A DNA stretch of 16,065 bases from an uncultured bacterium (GTDB lineage Bacteria; Bacteroidota; Bacteroidia; Bacteroidales; JACABE01). Below the pieces are notes generated by a model. That model did no database searches, had not been told where the DNA came from, and was given only the letters and a program-made list of their open reading frames with translations. Position 1 is the first letter of the stretch. Every line of letters begins with the position of its first letter. A program made the translations under genes and the position numbers. The stretch covers positions 1 to 16,065 of the forward strand of contig CAIWDQ010000634.1 in the NCBI GenBank assembly GCA_903911455.1, read 5' to 3'. Shown one piece after another: positions 15,564-16,065 of this stretch.

Positions 15564-15582
15564 TGTTAACATATCGTTAACA
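15564..15582. promoter_or_regulatory. Operator-like dyad TGTTAAC-5-GTTAACA
   Basis: TGTTAAC (15564-15570), spacer ATATC, GTTAACA (15576-15582): a perfect 7-bp inverted repeat with half-sites about one helical turn apart, typical of a dimeric repressor site. It lies 171 bp before the repeat-protein start and 302 bp before the ureohydrolase start on the other strand. The surrounding 15263-15752 gap is very AT-rich and otherwise holds only the inverted repeat and promoter-like motifs listed next. Confidence 0.35.
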
Positions 15583-15596
15583 AAATAAAAAATAAA

Positions 15597-15678
15597 AAAA
15601 CCTAATGCTATCAAAATAACAATTAATTTTGAAGCTTGAAATTTAATACAAAAATCATAAACATTGTTATTAGGTTTT
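15597..15678. repeat. Inverted repeat with interrupted left arm
   Basis: The right arm ATTGTTATTAGGTTTT (15663-15678) pairs with AAAACCTAAT (15597-15606) and, after an 11-nt insert, AACAAT (15618-15623). As RNA it would give a long hairpin with one bulge. It may be a small MITE-like element or part of a 5' regulatory region. Confidence 0.45.
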
Positions 15679-15681
15679 AAA

Positions 15682-15711
15682 TTGACAGATTGATTATCTT
15701 GCCCGTATAAC
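15682..15711 (+). promoter_or_regulatory. Sigma70-type promoter motif before the repeat protein
   Basis: TTGACA (15682-15687), 18-nt spacer, TATAAC (15706-15711), 42 nt before the ATG at 15753. This resembles a standard proteobacterial promoter rather than the Bacteroidota consensus, so it may be fortuitous in AT-rich DNA. An alternative TATCTTG (15695-15701) is a partial -7 box. Confidence 0.3.
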
Positions 15712-15752
15712 TTAAAGAAATTGTTAGTAGGCAGGGCTGACGAAGTTTAAAA

Positions 15753-16065
15753 ATGAGTACTTCATTTTATAAAACATATTCGACAATCCATCAACTTGCT
15801 CTATGCCTCCAGATAGTCCAGGCTTCGCTCTTGCGTTTAAGAATCTCAAGAATTAGTTTTATTAGTTTTATAATTATCTTATTAAATACGCTTTGCTATA
15901 ATAATAAGATAATTGCGAAAGAAAACAACAGCTTTCTGAAAAGTGAGATATACAACATTGAAAATGGAAACCAATATCTGACTACCCAAATATACAACAT
16001 TGAAAATGGAAACCAATATCTGACTACCCAAATATACAACATTGAAAATGGAAACCAATATCTGA
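15753..16065 (+). CDS. Start of a 14-residue tandem-repeat protein (runs off the window)
   Basis: An open frame from ATG 15753 runs to the window edge without a stop (104 codons visible). The first in-frame upstream stop is TGA at 15738, so this is the earliest ATG. The N-terminus is long and mixed, with a hydrophobic stretch (ISFISFIIILLNTLC, about residues 36-50) preceded by LRLRISR. That looks like a signal or anchor sequence, and a TTG start at 15831 would give a more usual signal peptide. From residue 66 come identical copies of IYNIENGNQYLTTQ (two complete, a third cut by the window). I do not recognise the repeat. Perfect copies behind a signal-like segment suggest a surface or extracellular protein of variable length. 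The frame stays open through both the unique and repeated parts, which supports real coding. Confidence 0.6.
   Translation, partial: MSTSFYKTYSTIHQLALCLQIVQASLLRLRISRISFISFIIILLNTLCYNNKIIAKENNSFLKSEIYNIENGNQYLTTQIYNIENGNQYLTTQIYNIENGNQYL
15948..16065 (+). repeat. Perfect 42-bp direct repeats
   Basis: Units at 15948-15989, 15990-16031 and 16032-16065 (cut) begin ATATACAACATTGAAAATGG and end ACTACCCAA. No differences are seen between copies, so expansion is recent or the array is kept uniform. The period is 14 codons and keeps the frame. Confidence 0.95.

Noticed and set aside
15753..16065. Lipoprotein signal at LLNTLC
   Set aside because: The residues before the Cys (N-T-L) do not fit a lipobox, so lipidation is not supported.

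Overview
The window most likely comes from a member of the Bacteroidota. One secreted protein ends in a type IX secretion (Por) sorting domain. The genes lack clear Shine-Dalgarno sequences and sit behind A/T-rich leaders. Exact or near matches to the Bacteroidota -7 promoter box (TAnnTTTG) precede several genes. The DNA is AT-rich. No plasmid, phage, transposase, CRISPR, tRNA or rRNA signal was seen. The gene content (secreted enzymes, repeat-laden intergenic DNA) looks like a chromosome of an environmental or host-associated species. I cannot name the genus.

Layout. 189-419: an array of 21-bp repeats that forms the leader of a large exported transglutaminase-fold protein (494-3112, +). 3423-5411 (+): a fused biotin carboxylase/biotin carrier subunit of an acyl-CoA carboxylase, with no carboxyltransferase nearby. 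5940-6542 and 5467-5934 (-): a nitroreductase followed by methylglyoxal synthase, 5 bp apart. 6684-8477 (-): a type IX-exported peptidylarginine deiminase resembling the Porphyromonas enzyme. 8673-9635 (+): a secreted remnant of a GH20-type accessory region, cut by a single in-frame amber codon. 9636-10569: gene-free DNA holding several families of palindromic repeats, including a 42-bp array with covarying palindromes. 10570-12687 (+): a two-gene operon of a U32-family protein (probably tRNA hydroxylation) and a PHP-type histidinol phosphatase, closed by a strong terminator. 13181-14080 (+): a SAM methyltransferase with a zinc ribbon. It converges with 14087-15262 (-), a ureohydrolase-fold protein that has lost the ligands specific to one of the two metal sites. 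15753 to the window end (+): the start of a protein built from perfect 14-residue repeats.

The genes do not form one pathway. The window is mostly housekeeping metabolism mixed with secreted proteins, separated by repeat-rich spacers. The points most worth checking are the ureohydrolase with a predicted single-metal site, the covarying 42-bp palindromic array, the repeat protein at the right edge, the PPAD-like enzyme that keeps the peptide-carboxylate arginine pair, and the amber-split discoidin protein. No complete new multi-gene system is evident. Three unrelated tandem arrays share a 21-bp length quantum, which is curious but may be coincidence.
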